Source of the DNA: Thinopyrum elongatum
Taxonomy: Eukaryota > Streptophyta > Magnoliopsida > Poales > Poaceae
Direction: 5' to 3'
Length of the DNA stretch: 64,000 nt
Assembly (NCBI GenBank): GCA_011799875.1
Contig: CM022303.1
Span: 302,482,566 to 302,546,565 of the forward strand
Part shown: positions 20,737-32,550 of the stretch, piece by piece
Layout: every line of letters begins with the position of its first letter
Position numbering within the stretch: position 1 is the first letter of the stretch
Position numbers and translations under genes: made by a program
The notes under the pieces: model-generated
Told to the model about the DNA's origin: nothing
The model's database searches: none
What the model saw: the letters and a program-made list of their open reading frames with translations, nothing else

Positions 20737-22793
20737 CTACTCGCTGGTTTCCTCTTCATTCCCTCCATCACTCTCATTACTGCAATCCTCCTTCTCTCGG
20801 CCTTTGGCGGGTTTCCCTTGGTTCCGAGGAGCCTTGCCGGTGCGATTTTCTTCACCACCCCGGCCCTTCCCGCCAGCGCCATTCTGACCTTTTTCCTTAT
20901 CACGCTTCTCATACTCAGCCTTCTGCCTCTTGACGAGCTGCTCAACCTAATGACACTCCTGGAGATCATGGCCCTTGGTCCGATGAATCTTACAGTACGG
21001 TCCATCACTTTTCCCAGCTTTCTCGGCAGCCGCCGCCTCTCGGCAGTCAGCGTATGCGGTAGCTTCCTCGCTGGGGGCTTCAGCCTTGGCCTTCTTGCAG
21101 GTACTAGGCGTGCCTGACCCCTCAACAGTCATCACAGTCTTATCCTTGCGCTTCTTGTTGTCCTTCTTGTTCTTCTTCTTCTTACTGATGGTTTCGTCGC
21201 CATCTTCTGAGTCGATGTTGACGCAATCTTCCTCTCCAAGAAGTTTTCTCCCCTCCTCCACCCGAGCACATTTGTCCACCAAAGTGTAGAGCTCCTTCAC
21301 AGTCTTGGGCAACCGAACGTTCATCTTGGAACGTATCCTGCAGTTGCACACGTTGGATTGGAAGGCAGCTATCACGGCAGCTGGGTGGATATCTGGGATA
21401 TTTCTGTGGAGTCGGCTGAATCTCTGCAAGTACTTTCGTAGAGTTTCTCCCTCTTTCTGCTGGAGAAGCTGCAAGTCACTGGGCTGCCCTGGTTCTTGAT
21501 GGCCGCCTGTGAAGGCACCAATGAACTCGTGGCACAGGTCAGCCCAGGTCGAAATGGAGTTCTCCGGCAGGTGCATCAGCCAAGACCTCACATTTGACTT
21601 GAGGGCCAAAGGGAAGTAGTTGGCGAACACCTTCTCATCTCTTCCCCCGGCAGCTTGAATAGCGATGGTGTAGATGCTCAAGAACTCTGCCGGGTTTAGT
21701 CTCCCATCATACTTCTCGGATATCTCTGGCTTGAACGTGTGAGTGGACGGCCAACGGACTTGCCGCAGCTCACGGGTGAAGGTAGGGCACCCAACCTCGA
21801 AAGGCAGGCAACCGCCGTCTCCGAACGCGGGCTCGTCGACATTGGGGCCATCGCACCCATTGGACCGGTGGGGGTCATCGCGGCGCCGTTCGTCGATGAC
21901 GCGCGCGCCTTCCCTTCGCCTGCCCTCTGGGCACGCTGTCGGCCTTGACGCGCTCGAGGGTCTGATGAGGCCATCAAGACGTCATCGGATGCTTGGTTTT
22001 GCGGCTCCCGGGCGGCTTGCCGTGGTGGGGATTGCACCGTGAGGGTGGCCCCTCCCGCACGACCAGCCGCATGAGCCGTCGTTGCTGCCTGGGAAGGCCG
22101 TGGCGGTCCGGCCCACTGTGATCCTTCCGCTTCGGCGAAACCAATCAGACTTTGGATGGTGGCTCGCCACTCATCCATCTGGTCTGCCGCCGGTGGAAAT
22201 CTCAACAGCAGTTGGGCTCGCACCATGGCCTCGGAGGCAGTGCTTGGCATAGGTGATGATGATGTAGATCGTAGTGTCACTCGGCTCCTGACGTTGCCGG
22301 TGCCGACCGCATCGTGCCCCTACTGCTGCGAACCAGCCATTTGGATGGCATGGTGACGCGGCGGAGGCGCCTGAGGGCCAGTGGCTCCGTTGGGCACAAT
22401 AGCTGGGTTAGCCCGTCCCGAGGGTGGCACGTGCCCTGCGGTCACGCCCGCAGCGGGGGCGGCCGAAGGGTTGCGATTCGCCCCAGAACAAGCATCATCA
22501 CTGCGGTTGTGCCCGTTGGCGAGGAGAAGGGGTTCAGGCGGAATGATCCCTCCATCCGTACCTTGTGGAGCATGGCCATCGGGATATTGCTGATGCTGTC
22601 TTTCCCCGGTACCTCTCGTTCCTGCTTCGGCCGTGGGGGAGGTGGTGACGGCGCCACCTGCGCCGACCATGTCCCCCGCAGCATCCACACCCTCGCGAGC
22701 CCCCGCATTCCCCGCGACGTCGGCGGTCGCGGGCGGCGAAGCCTTCGAGGTGGACGGGTGATTTGCAGCTCCGGGCTTCCTCTTGGGCGCCAT
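20737..22793 (-). pseudogene. R6 gag
   Basis: The start is taken at the ATG 22791-22793 (MAPKRKPGAANH), 92 bases inside the 5' LTR edge. A low-complexity Ala/Pro/Gly-rich N-terminus is followed by a conserved helix (AMVRAQLLLRFPPAADQMDE). The retrotransposon gag domain follows (LRQVRWPSTHTFKPEISEKY, WADLCHEFIGAFTG, LQRFSRLHRNIPDI). A Cys/His cluster follows (YCKIHRTKGHDLQECH) with a Lys/Arg/Glu-rich tail. Breaks are TAG at 22320-22322, a frameshift near 21830-21870, and TAG at 20947-20949 inside the tail. The protein would form the particle shell and bind the element RNA. Confidence 0.9.
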
Positions 22794-22884
22794 AGTCGAT
22801 GACGCTGTCGGCGACGAAAATGTCGATGAAGATGACGCGCAGCGTACGCTCTCAGTTTCGCGCAAGTACCTGGCATGCCAAAGA

Positions 22885-23555
22885 TGTCGTGGGAAACCAC
22901 GGCCACCTATGGGGCCATGAGCCCCTTTTGGTTCGGTGGGGGGATGGGCACGTTGCACAAAGAGCGGAGAAGCGTCGCGCAGCACGACAGAGATCACACG
23001 GGCAGTCTTTACCCAGGTTCGGGCCGCCGTCAGGCGTAAAACCCTACTCTTGCTTTGGTGGATTGATGGTGGATAATGGTGGTGGACGTTGCACACTCGC
23101 CCGGCAAGGTTGCTCTGGGGGCGAGAGTGGCTATGCGCGTATGAATATGCGAGGGTCCAACCCTTTCTACGGTTGCCATGGGCCTCCTTTTATAGATTAA
23201 GGGGTCACCACAGTGGCTAATTAGTCTTTGCGTACTGATTAGATAGCTAACAGTGCTATCATATCTAACTCTGCAGGCTGACAGAGTGCATTAAATGCGT
23301 CGCTCAGTGTCACATCACAGCCTGCCCGGTAGGTCCTGCCGGGCTGTTTTGCCAGCTTCGTGCCTGCTCGCTTGACACGTCTCAGGATGGGTGTCATATG
23401 GAGGTGTTTGTTATAGGAAGTGACTGCCATGTGGCAAAAAGCAGCCACTTAGTCACCTTGGAGCTCGACACCGCTTCGATTAATGACTTGCGTCGCTTGT
23501 GAGGTGGAGCAGTGGAGTGGCTTGCCTCCGCCAGCCCCGGCAGGCCCGCCGGGAC
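22885..23555 (-). mobile_element. R6 5' LTR, part left of R7
   Basis: It begins TGTCGTGGGAAACC at 22885 and follows the left LTR closely up to ...CGCCGGGAC, where R7 interrupts it. The remaining part is 36434-36656. On the coding strand the LTR ends CCCACGACA and is followed by TCTT and then TGGCATGCCAGGTAC (within 22866-22880), the best candidate for the primer-binding site. I cannot match it to a tRNA. Confidence 0.93.
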
Positions 23556-26500
23556 TGTGACGCCCCGGCTCAATCGTGCACTAATCATACAAACTTTATA
23601 TTACAACACAACTCTAAAACATAAATAAAGTCATACAAACTTTATATTACAAGCCAGGGGCCTCGAGGGCTCGAATACAAAAGCTCGCATACAAGCTTCA
23701 GCGGAAGCATCAGATATCTGAGTACAGATATTAAAAGAGAAACAGAAAGGCCTTTAGAAAGGCGGGGCAAAATAAAACACTACGATCGAAAGGCGCAGGC
23801 CTCCTGCCTCGGACCCTCCGATCCTACTCCTGGTCGACGGCAAGCTCGAAGTAATATCCACCCTCGGGATAGTAGTAGTAGCGATCGTCGGTGGGGCAGC
23901 TGTCTCAGGGGCTCCATCATCTGGTCGCGACAAACTGATATGGGGAGATAAGGAAAACAAAGCAACCGTGAGTACTCAGAAGTACTCAGCAAGCAAGGAT
24001 CTACACTACATATGCAACATTATCAAAGGAAGGCTGTATATGTGGACTGGGCTGCAGAAATGCCAGAATAGAGAGAAAACCTAGTCCTATCGAAGACTAG
24101 CATCTTCAGCGTTCTTGCAGGAATGGAAGAGAGTAGAACAGTACAATATAATGTAGCAGTAATGATATCAACCTCACCCAGAGATCCTTTCTCGACTCCC
24201 TGCGAGAAAGCAATCCCAGAGCCATACAGTCATCAACCTCATCCTGAGATCCCTCCTCGACTCCCTGCGAGAAGCAATCCCAGAGCCATAGTATCCAATT
24301 CTATTTGTATCAATCGGGATACAACTCCGAGTATCCGTTACCGTAGGACAGGCTATCGATAGATGTTTTCTTCCCTGCAGGGATGCACCAACTTACCCAC
24401 CACGCTCGCTTAACTCCGGCCGGACACACTTTTCTGGGTCATGCCCGACCTCGGCCAAACGACACACCGCAGCCCTACCTAGAGCTCAGCAGAGAGGTCC
24501 CTACCGGTCTACATCCTAAGCGCAAGGGGGTCTTGGGCCATCGCCCCTCGCCCTCCGGGTCGTTGCGCACATGGCTCAGATCCAAGCACCACCTCTGTCG
24601 TGAATGGCGCCAATCACTCCATGCCGCACTGCTGAACTGGACATCTGACAGAGCTTTTGGTTGATGCATACGATGCAGAACGCCCATACTATGCCCACGT
24701 GGTGGTTAGTGCTATCGGGCCAGAGGCCCACTCGAATCAAATATCCAAATCGTTAGTACCTTGGGGGTGCGGTAACGAGCAGAGACTCACGATTGATGTG
24801 ACCCCGTCGCCCCGTCTCGAGGACTTGCGGCAAGGGCCAAGAATGCCCGGCCACGCCTCATATTCATCACTCGGGCACCATCCAGGTCAACCTGTCTCAC
24901 AAAAGACTGTCGGGAACTCAGGTCCACCTCTACTGGGTGGTACCGCCTGTCCCTCCAGTCCTGCAGTTAAAGTAACTCCATCGGGTCGCCCTCGGGGCCG
25001 ACCCGTTTCTAACAGGGTGCAGGGGTAAAGTCACAGTAGCCGTGTGTCCATAACATCAAGGGAATCCGAGGTATCACCCTCGACGGATACCCACTAGATG
25101 TAACTGTCAAGGTGAACATAGGAGGATTCACCCTCGATGGGTTCACACTTGATGTGTTGCACGACCGCGTCGTTATCGGAAGTGGTGAAGGAGGAATCAC
25201 CCTCGATGACCACGACCAAATAGCTACTCTACAGGGTTAACATCTGAAGTGCTACACGAGGTATCACCCTCGGCACTCCATAGTAATGCTGCAGTGTCGT
25301 TACAACTAAGGGGGTGAAGTGCGGTGCCGGAGCCTGGTCTTCAATCCCGTTGATCGGGTCTTCTGATAAACCAGCGAGGCAGTCGGGACTAGTGGGGTCA
25401 CTGATAGGTCTCTACCCATCATATACTAAGCAGTCTAGGTTATGCAGGTAATTATCAACAGCAGGTTACAATAAACAGGCTATGCATCAGAATAGGTAAA
25501 GCAGCAGCAGCAGCAATTCTAATGCAAGCATGAGAAAATAGAATGGGCGATATCGGTATGCTCAAGGGGGGGCTTGCCTGGTTGCTCGGCGGCAAGGGCA
25601 AGGTCTTCAATGGTGTCTTCGGTCTCCGGAGCTGCGTCGGTCTCGGGGACAACGTCGGGGTCTAACAAGAGAGAAGAGGGGGAGGAAACAGTATAAATAC
25701 ACAGCAAACAAGTGCTACACAAAGTATAACATGACAATATGCAGTGCCGGGTGTGTTCTAACGTATGGCTGCACGTTACCGAGGAAGGAGGAATCCATCC
25801 AGGAATGTTTTCCCGGTTCCGGACATTTGTCAGACAGATGACCGGAGGGGAACGGTTCCATGTTCGGATAGTTAGGGACGTGTGGCGGACGAACGGAATG
25901 CGTATTCGGATTCGTCTTGTCGTTCTGAGCAACTTTCATGTACAAAGTTTTTTAATCCGAGTTACGGATTATTTTATATTAAATTTCAAAGATTTAAACA
26001 AATTCTGGAATTATTTAATTAATTAAATTAGAATTATCCGAAACCGTGCTTGCTGACGTCAGCATGACATCAGCATGATGTCACAGGTTAATTAGACATA
26101 ACTGATTATTCCTAATTAGGTGATTAGTTTAACTAAGTTTAATTAGTTTAATTAAACCAGATTAATTAAGATAATTAATTCCTAATTAATTACGTAATTA
26201 ATTAACTTTATTATTATTTATTTATTTTATTCTTTTTTTATTTAACAGGGGCGTGGGGCCCCTTAGGCAGTGGCCGGACCCGAGCGGGTCAGACGGCGGG
26301 CGAGGCCGCAGCAAGGGGCGGCGCCGGCGCCGGCGCGGTTAGCCGGAGCCGCGGCGAGGGGCACGGGCGCTCGACTGGTGCCGGCGGCCGGACAGCGCGG
26401 GGGTGTGGGCAAGGCGCTGGGTGGGGTCCGCGCGGCTAGCCGGAGCAGCGAGCGGCGGGCAGCGAGCACCGCAGCAGAGGTGCAGCCTCGCACAGGCGCG

Positions 26501-27536
26501 CGCTTGGGGAACGACGGGCGGGCGCGACGCGGTGAGGCCACATGAGGCGGGGGAAGGGCCGCGGTCGGGCTGCGGCAGCAAACGAGCGGGGCGGCGCGGG
26601 CGGTGCCGGGAGCGCGAGCGGACACGGCCGACGCGGGAAGAGAAGAGAGGAGGGGGGACGCGTAGCTCACCCCCGTTTGTAGGGGATCGGGGTCGGCGAG
26701 GCGTGTCGGAGTCCGGCGAAGGGGAGTCGGGGACGGGGCAGTCCTGCGGTGAGGTGGCGTTGGCGCGGTCGGCGACGGCGGGCGTCGAGGTCGTGCCCCG
26801 ATCCTGCTCTGGATCGGGGAAGGGGTGAGGACGGGGAGGCGAGCGACAGGGTCGAGGCGGCGATGGCGGGGCGGCGCCGGAGACGACGAGCGGCGTCGGG
26901 GCGCCGAGGAGCGGCGTTCGGCGATGGGGATCGAGGGAGTGGGGGGGGGAGTGGGGCGACCGGTTGGGCTAGGGTTTCCCTCGGGGTGGGATAAGGGGAG
27001 CGAGGGGTGGGGCCGGCTGGGCTGGCTTGGTCTGCTGGGTCGGCTGGGCTTGCCCAGTGGCTAAGGCCCAGACAAAGAGGAGTTTTCTTTTTCTTTTGTT
27101 TTATTTTTCCTTTTGTTCCTGTTTTGTCTTTTATTTTTATTTCAAATGACTTTTGTATTTTATGAAACTTGCCCAAATATTCACAGTGCAATATTAGACA
27201 TTGTTAGAAAATGGTTTGGAGTACAAATGATTTTATCTTTATTTTATTTAAATGAAAAAGGGTTAAATAACTCTGTTTTGTGGTTGTTAGAGTCACATAA
27301 TTTATTTAGTATATGTTGAATATAATTTTAGAATTGTCTCTGGATTATTTACAATATTATGAACAATTTAGTTTTCAAATTTGAACAACTTTTAGTTTCA
27401 CTTAAGTTTGAATTTTCCATTTTGAATTTGAATAGGAGATGAGATATGTTATTAATGATGATTAAGCACTGTGGGTCATGATGACTTGGCATAATCAATA
27501 GGGTGATTACTGTAGCTTAATACATGGGGTGTTACA
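23556..27536 (-). mobile_element. R7 3' LTR (normal orientation)
   Basis: On the coding strand it runs from TGTAACACCCCATG (27536) to ...GCCGGGGCGTCACA (23556), 3981 bases. U3 is AT-rich for the first ~470 bases. A strongly GC-rich block at 26240-27000 follows. Near the U5 end the words TCATACAAACTTTATATTAC occur twice (about 23584 and 23630), where the other LTR has an unrelated ~45-base stretch. ORFs in the GC-rich block are not credible genes. Confidence 0.92.
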
Positions 27537-27548
27537 AATCTCCTCCAC
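27537..27548 (-). other. R7 polypurine tract
   Basis: On the coding strand GTGGAGGAGATT directly precedes TGTAACACCCC. This is the common junction of Tekay/Del-type chromoviruses and fixes the orientation of the left LTR. Confidence 0.88.
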
Positions 27549-27572
27549 TAACAAGAATTCTCGTCCCGAGAA

Positions 27573-29027
27573 TTAAGAGGTAGAAGGGAAAAGTTTGGGG
27601 TATTCAGCACGGAGGTTATCCTCGCGTTCCCAAGTGGCTTCATCTTCAGTATGATTTGACCACTGCACTTTGAGGAACTTAGTAACCTTCTGACGGGTTC
27701 GACGTTCAGATTCATCGAGGATGCGGATCGGATGTTCCTTATATGAAAGATCACCATGCAATTCGAGCATTTCGTGATCCACAGCTCGGTGCGGAGATTC
27801 CTTGAAGCATTTACGAAGTTGCGACACATGGAAGACGTCGTGGATATGAGAGAATTGCGGCGGCAACTCCAGTTTATATGCCACCTGACCACGTCTAGCA
27901 ATAATGCGGAAAGGACCAATGTAGCGTGGAGCTAGCTTGCCCTTGATTCCAAAACGGTGAGTGCCCTTCATAGGAGTGACACGCAGATAAGCTTGATCAC
28001 CAGGTTGATAAGTCAAACCCCATCGTTTGCGATCGTAGTTGCTCTTCTGGCGGTCCTGAGCCGCCTTGAGATTTTCTCGAACGATACGGACTTGTTCTTC
28101 GGCGTCTTGAATTATATCCGGACCCACGAGTGGTCGTTCCCCAGTTTCTGACCAATTCAGAGGGGTTCGACACTTACGTCCATATAGTACTTCGAAGGGG
28201 GCCATTTTCAAGCTGGCTTGATAGCTGTTGTTATAAGAGAACTCGGCATATGGAAGAGATTCTTCCCACTTCTTACCGAAAGAAATAACACAAGCGCGCA
28301 GTATGTCTTCAAGCACTTGATTAACTCACTCGACTTGGCCTTGGGATTGGGGGTGATAAGCTGAACTCCAGGTAATATGAGTTCCCATAGCTTCTTGGAA
28401 ACTTTCCCAGAATTTGGAAGCGAAAAGACCGCCACGGTCCGAACTAATCTCCTTTGGAATACCGTGGAGTGAAACAATTCTGGAGATATACAACTCTGCT
28501 AACTGACTAGCAGTGATAGTCTCTTTGACAAGCAGAAAGTGCGCAACCTTAGAGAGTTGGTCGACGACGCTAACAATAGCATCGCGACCCTTCTGTGACC
28601 TGGGAAGTCCTGTAATGAAATCCATCTGAACCTTATCCCATTTCCATAGAGGAATAGGAAGCGGTTGCAGAATTCCCGCTGGTTTCTGATGTTCTGCTTT
28701 AACACGACAGCAAACATCACATTCAGCAACATATCGAGCAATGTCCTGCTTCATTTTAGACCACCAGTACCTTTGACGGAGATCACGATACATCTTGGTG
28801 CTACCCGGATGAATAGACAGCGGGGTATCATGTGCCTCCTTCATGACCTTGTCGGTCATAAGCTCGAAGCGAGGTACGACAATGCGGTCTCTGAAATACA
28901 AGGTTCCATCTTCAGACAGCGAGAAATCCCTGTATTTTTCTAGGTGAAGACTCTTCTTCATGAGATCAATTTTAGCATCTTTAGCTTGCGCATCCTTAAC
29001 AGCTTTCTCAAGATCTGGTTGTATCAC
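27573..29027 (-). pseudogene. R7 integrase with chromodomain
   Basis: The minus strand shows the zinc-binding region (HPGSTKMYRDLRQRYWW, then CDVCCRVKAEHQKPAG). The core has its catalytic Asp in VQMDFITGLPRSQKG, the second Asp in EISSDRGGLFASKFW, and Glu in YHPQSQGQVE. A TGA (28326-28328) directly follows this Glu where the family has Arg. After it the frame continues with LPYAEFSYNNSYQASL and VLYGRKCRTPL, the GPFRIIARRGQVAYKLELP module and FHVSQLRKC. A C-terminal chromodomain (TKFLKVQWSNHTEDEATWER) follows, which in chromoviruses steers integration to certain chromatin. The ORF ends shortly before the purine tract. Confidence 0.94.
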
Positions 29028-29048
29028 AAGGTTATTAAGAGAACCCTA

Positions 29049-30523
29049 TGCGACAATACGCAGATTCAGCTTGCATAGTTCTTCAAAAAGATGAGGTTGA
29101 GCTCGCCTAACCATGAGGTTGTCGCAATAGGACTTGCGGCTTAAGGCATCAGCCATCACGTTAGCCTTGCGAGGGGTATAGGAAATACCCAAATCATAGT
29201 CCGCAATGGCCTCCATTCATCTTTGCTGACGGAGGTTTAGAGATGGCTGAGTGAACAAGTACTTCAGACTTTTATGATCCATGTAGATCTCGCAACGATT
29301 ACCGAGAAGGTAATGTCGCCACAACTGCAGTGCATAGATGACAGCAGCTAGTTCTAAATCATGTACCGGATAATTCTCTTCATGCGGGCGCAATTGACGA
29401 GAGCCATAAGCAATCACTTTACGCTCTTGCATTAGGACATAGCCTAATCCTTCACGGATGCGTCACAATAAATCACAAAATCTTTGCGAGAATCTGGAGG
29501 AGCAAGTACTCGGGCAGATGTCAGCTTGTCTTTGAGTGTTTGAAAGCTTTCCTGACATTTTTCTGTCCATTCAAATTTAACGCCCTTGTGAAGCAGATCA
29601 GTCAGGGGCTTAGCAATCTTGGAAAAGTTCTCGACAAATCGACGGCAATAGCTTGCAAGGCCAAGAAAACTTCTGACTTGCTTGACGTTCTTCGGAGGAG
29701 TCCAGTCCAGAATAGCCTGAACTCGTTCCGGGTTAACAGCAATTCCATCCTTGGAAATCACATGACCAAGGTAGGTTACTTCAGAAAGCCAGAATTAACA
29801 TTTGGAGTATTTGGCATACAACTGGTGTTCTCGGAGCCTTTCCAGTACAAGACGGAGGTGTTCAGCATGTTCTTCTTTATTCTTCAAATATACCAGAATA
29901 TCATCCAGATATACCACGACGAACTTGTCGAGATAATCCATGAAAATGTAATTCATCAGACGGGAGAATGTGGCTGGAGCATTTGTTAAGCCAAATGACA
30001 TGACAGTGTACTCATAAGAGCCATAACGAGTAACAAATGCAGTCTTCGGAATATCCTCTTCACGAACACGGATCTGATGATAACCCAACCTCAAGTCGAG
30101 TTTAGAAAATACCGATGATCCAGCAAGTTGATCATACAAATCATTGATCCGAGGAAGCGGATATTTATTCTTAATTGTGGCTTGGTTAATGGGCCGATAA
30201 TCCTAAACCAATCGGTTAGTTTCATCCTTCTTCTTAACGAAGAGTGAAGGTGCTCCCCAAGCAGAGGAACTGGGGCGGATGAAACCTTTCTTAAGTGACG
30301 TGTCGATTTCTTCCTTAAGCTCGAGAAGATGATGCGGAGGCATCTTATAAGGACGCTTCGCAATAGGTGTTGTGCCAGGCTTCAAGTCGATGACAAACTC
30401 GACAGCTCTAGCAGGGGGTATTCCTAGAAGTTCTTTTGGAAATACATCTTGAAAATCACGAACAACTGGAACGTTCTCAATGCCTTCAAGAGGTGAAGCA
30501 TTCAATGCATTCAGAACATAAAT
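29049..30523 (-). pseudogene. R7 reverse transcriptase and RNase H
   Basis: Recognisable in order are [54 protein letters not shown], the catalytic YLDD in [31 protein letters not shown], and an RNase H part ([31 protein letters not shown]). Breaks include TAG at 30203-30205, TAA at 29795-29797, a frameshift near 29450-29460, TGA at 29217-29219 at a position usually Trp, and TAG at 29046-29048 just downstream. The TAA is the only stop here that a C-to-T change does not easily explain. Clearly inactive. Confidence 0.93.
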
Positions 30524-30910
30524 CTAAGCTTCGGCTTCCTGAACTGTTCGAGCTGAGTATCTGACTGACTGGCCAGAAGGATGTGTGAGGCGGACTGTTT
30601 CAGTGGCACAGTCAATCAAAGCTTTATGGGGCTTCAACCAGTCCATACCCAGAATAATGTCTATGTTGGAGGTCTTGAGAGCAATGAGAGAAATGGGGAA
30701 CATCAATCCTCCGATCACAATGTGGTTACCGTGGCTTACCATGGTAGTTTGCCAATTAGCCCCAGGTGACTGGATTACGAATGGAGTGGACATCTCCTCG
30801 AAAAGTATATCATGGCTTCGCGCAAAACTTTCGGACATGAAGGAGTGCGATGCTCCAGAATCAAAGAGGACCGAAGCTGGGATTGAATTCACTAGAAGGG
30901 TGCCCATCAC
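30524..30910 (-). pseudogene. R7 aspartic protease
   Basis: This 128-codon minus-strand frame holds the retropepsin active site SVLFDSGASHSFMSESFAR with the catalytic Asp intact. It also has the downstream hydrophobic block IDIILGMDWLKPHKALIDC. It lies between the zinc-knuckle part of gag and reverse transcriptase. The TAG at 30524-30526 separates it from the pol part at a site where Gln is plausible. The domain itself reads through without damage. Confidence 0.9.
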
Positions 30911-31957
30911 AATCTTGGGGTCCTGTCGAGCTTCTTCAATGTTGACTTGGTTGACATGAACAAGTTGACTAGCAGGTAGTCTGGTTTCAATGTTCCTAGA
31001 AGGATGTTTTCGACGGCTCTTCCTGCAACCAGTAGAAGGACGTGATGCGTGTTGAGGCTGACTCTGACGGCAGTTGATAGTACGGTGCCCTAGCTGTCCA
31101 CACTGGTGGCACAGACCATCATTATGGGGAGAAACACCAACATTGGGCTGTCCACTTGCGATGTTCAGCTATCTTGGTGGTGGAGGCAGACGAGGTGCAG
31201 CATAAGATGGCCTGGGTACAGGGGCAGGTCGGTGATGAACATTGTGCGGAATCCACACTCGACGTTTCTGAACGGGCTGACCCGAAGACAAGCCGACATC
31301 TCGAGTATGCTTGAGTGACTCCTGGTATTTAGTCAGAGCTGTTTCAACTTGGAAAGATTTGCTGACAAGCGTTGCAAAGTCTGTGCAATCATGTACTGCA
31401 AATGCAAGGTTTATGTCAGTACACAGAGCTTCACGGAATTTATCCTGCTTGCGGGCGTTAGTGCAGACGTCATCTTCAGCATAGCGGGACAATTCGAGAA
31501 ATTTCCTCTGATATTCATCCACAGTCATTATACCCTGAGAGAGTTTGTGGAACTCCTACTTCTTCTAGTCCATCAGACCTTGAGGAATGTACCGTGCACG
31601 AAAAGCTGACTGAAATTCCTGCCAAGTGGTTACTGTTTCAGCAGGCAACATACCCTTGTGGCTTTCCCACCATTGAGTAGCTGGGCCCTTCAGGTGGATT
31701 GTCGCAAAGGTGACGTAACTGCCAGGAGCAACATTAGCTGATTCCATCTCAAACAGGATGTCTCGAAGCCAATCATCAGCATCCAGAGGATTGGTGGAGT
31801 TGCGGAAAACAGACGGGTTGGGGCGCACAAATTCTGCCAGAGTTATTGGAGCATTCTGTTGCTGAGCATTCTGGTTTGGAAATTGAGCCATTAGTCCGGT
31901 CATAAACTGCTGCATCATTGCGGCAATATAGGGTGGAGGTGGAGGATCGTCAGCCAT
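30911..31957 (-). pseudogene. R7 gag with CCHC zinc knuckle
   Basis: It starts at the ATG 31955-31957 (MADDPPPPPYIAAMMQQF). The gag domain follows (TNPLDADDWLRDILFEME, ATQWWESHKGMLP, FQSAFRARYIPQGLMD, DEYQRKFLELSRYAEDDV). The zinc knuckle CHQCGQLGHRTINC lies near 31085-31130. Stops are TAG at 31565-31567, TAG at 31556-31558 and TAG at 31169-31171. Otherwise one frame holds throughout. The product would be the particle protein that packages element RNA. Confidence 0.92.
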
Positions 31958-32550
31958 CCTGCCAAATCAACAGGGGCAGTTTAGCAAGAAAAACTGCATG
32001 TGTAAGAGGTCATTCATGATGTAATCATGAGTGATGAACAAGAAGGCATTAGGTGCATATTAGTAGTCATCAAAGACATACAGAACGATGCACGGAATTG
32101 GACACAAACGGCGGTAGGGGTTCGGAAATGCACGCAGCTAGACAAACTAGGCGGCGCGCAGGCACGCGGCAAGGAAGTACACGACGGGACATAGCAAAGG
32201 CTACATCAACGTCGGAGAAAACTATTGGAGCGAGGAATCTGCAAGTGACAAAATAGGGTGCCCTCGATAAGAGGATCCTGCAAGCAGAACCTGGCCCGCA
32301 ATCTTGAAGGAGGGGGGGAAATTTCAGAACACCGAGTGGATGTGATCACGAAAACCTAAATGTTGGAGTTAGTAAAAATTTAACCCGAATAGAAGAGAGA
32401 TCAGAGTCCCAGAGTAAAGGTCGAGGAGTAAAAGATCCTAATACCACCCATTTGGCGATGTGGGCCCGTAAGCCACACAGCCATGTTAGTAAAACAGTTT
32501 TGGACCACTAGACTCAACTTCGGCCAAGGAGTTGGAAAGGGGGTTCCTAC
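31958..32550 (-). other. R7 5' leader remnant, no gene seen
   Basis: This is the untranslated leader between gag and the inverted LTR. In an intact element it would start with a primer-binding site right after the 5' LTR. Instead the sequence GGGGTTCCTAC (coding strand reversed) abuts the truncated U3 of the inverted LTR at 32551. No TGG-starting primer site can be found at the junction, so it was lost or never copied. Confidence 0.7.

Noticed and set aside
20668..21117. Plus-strand ORF of 149 codons with hydrophobic sequence
   Set aside because: It is the shadow of the Lys/Glu-rich gag tail of R6 on the other strand; complementary codons give Leu/Phe/Ser.
26270..27064. Several overlapping ORFs on both strands in the GC-rich part of the R7 left LTR
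   Set aside because: Same reason: GC-rich LTR sequence open in many frames at once, with Arg/Gly/Ala-rich translations and no domain.
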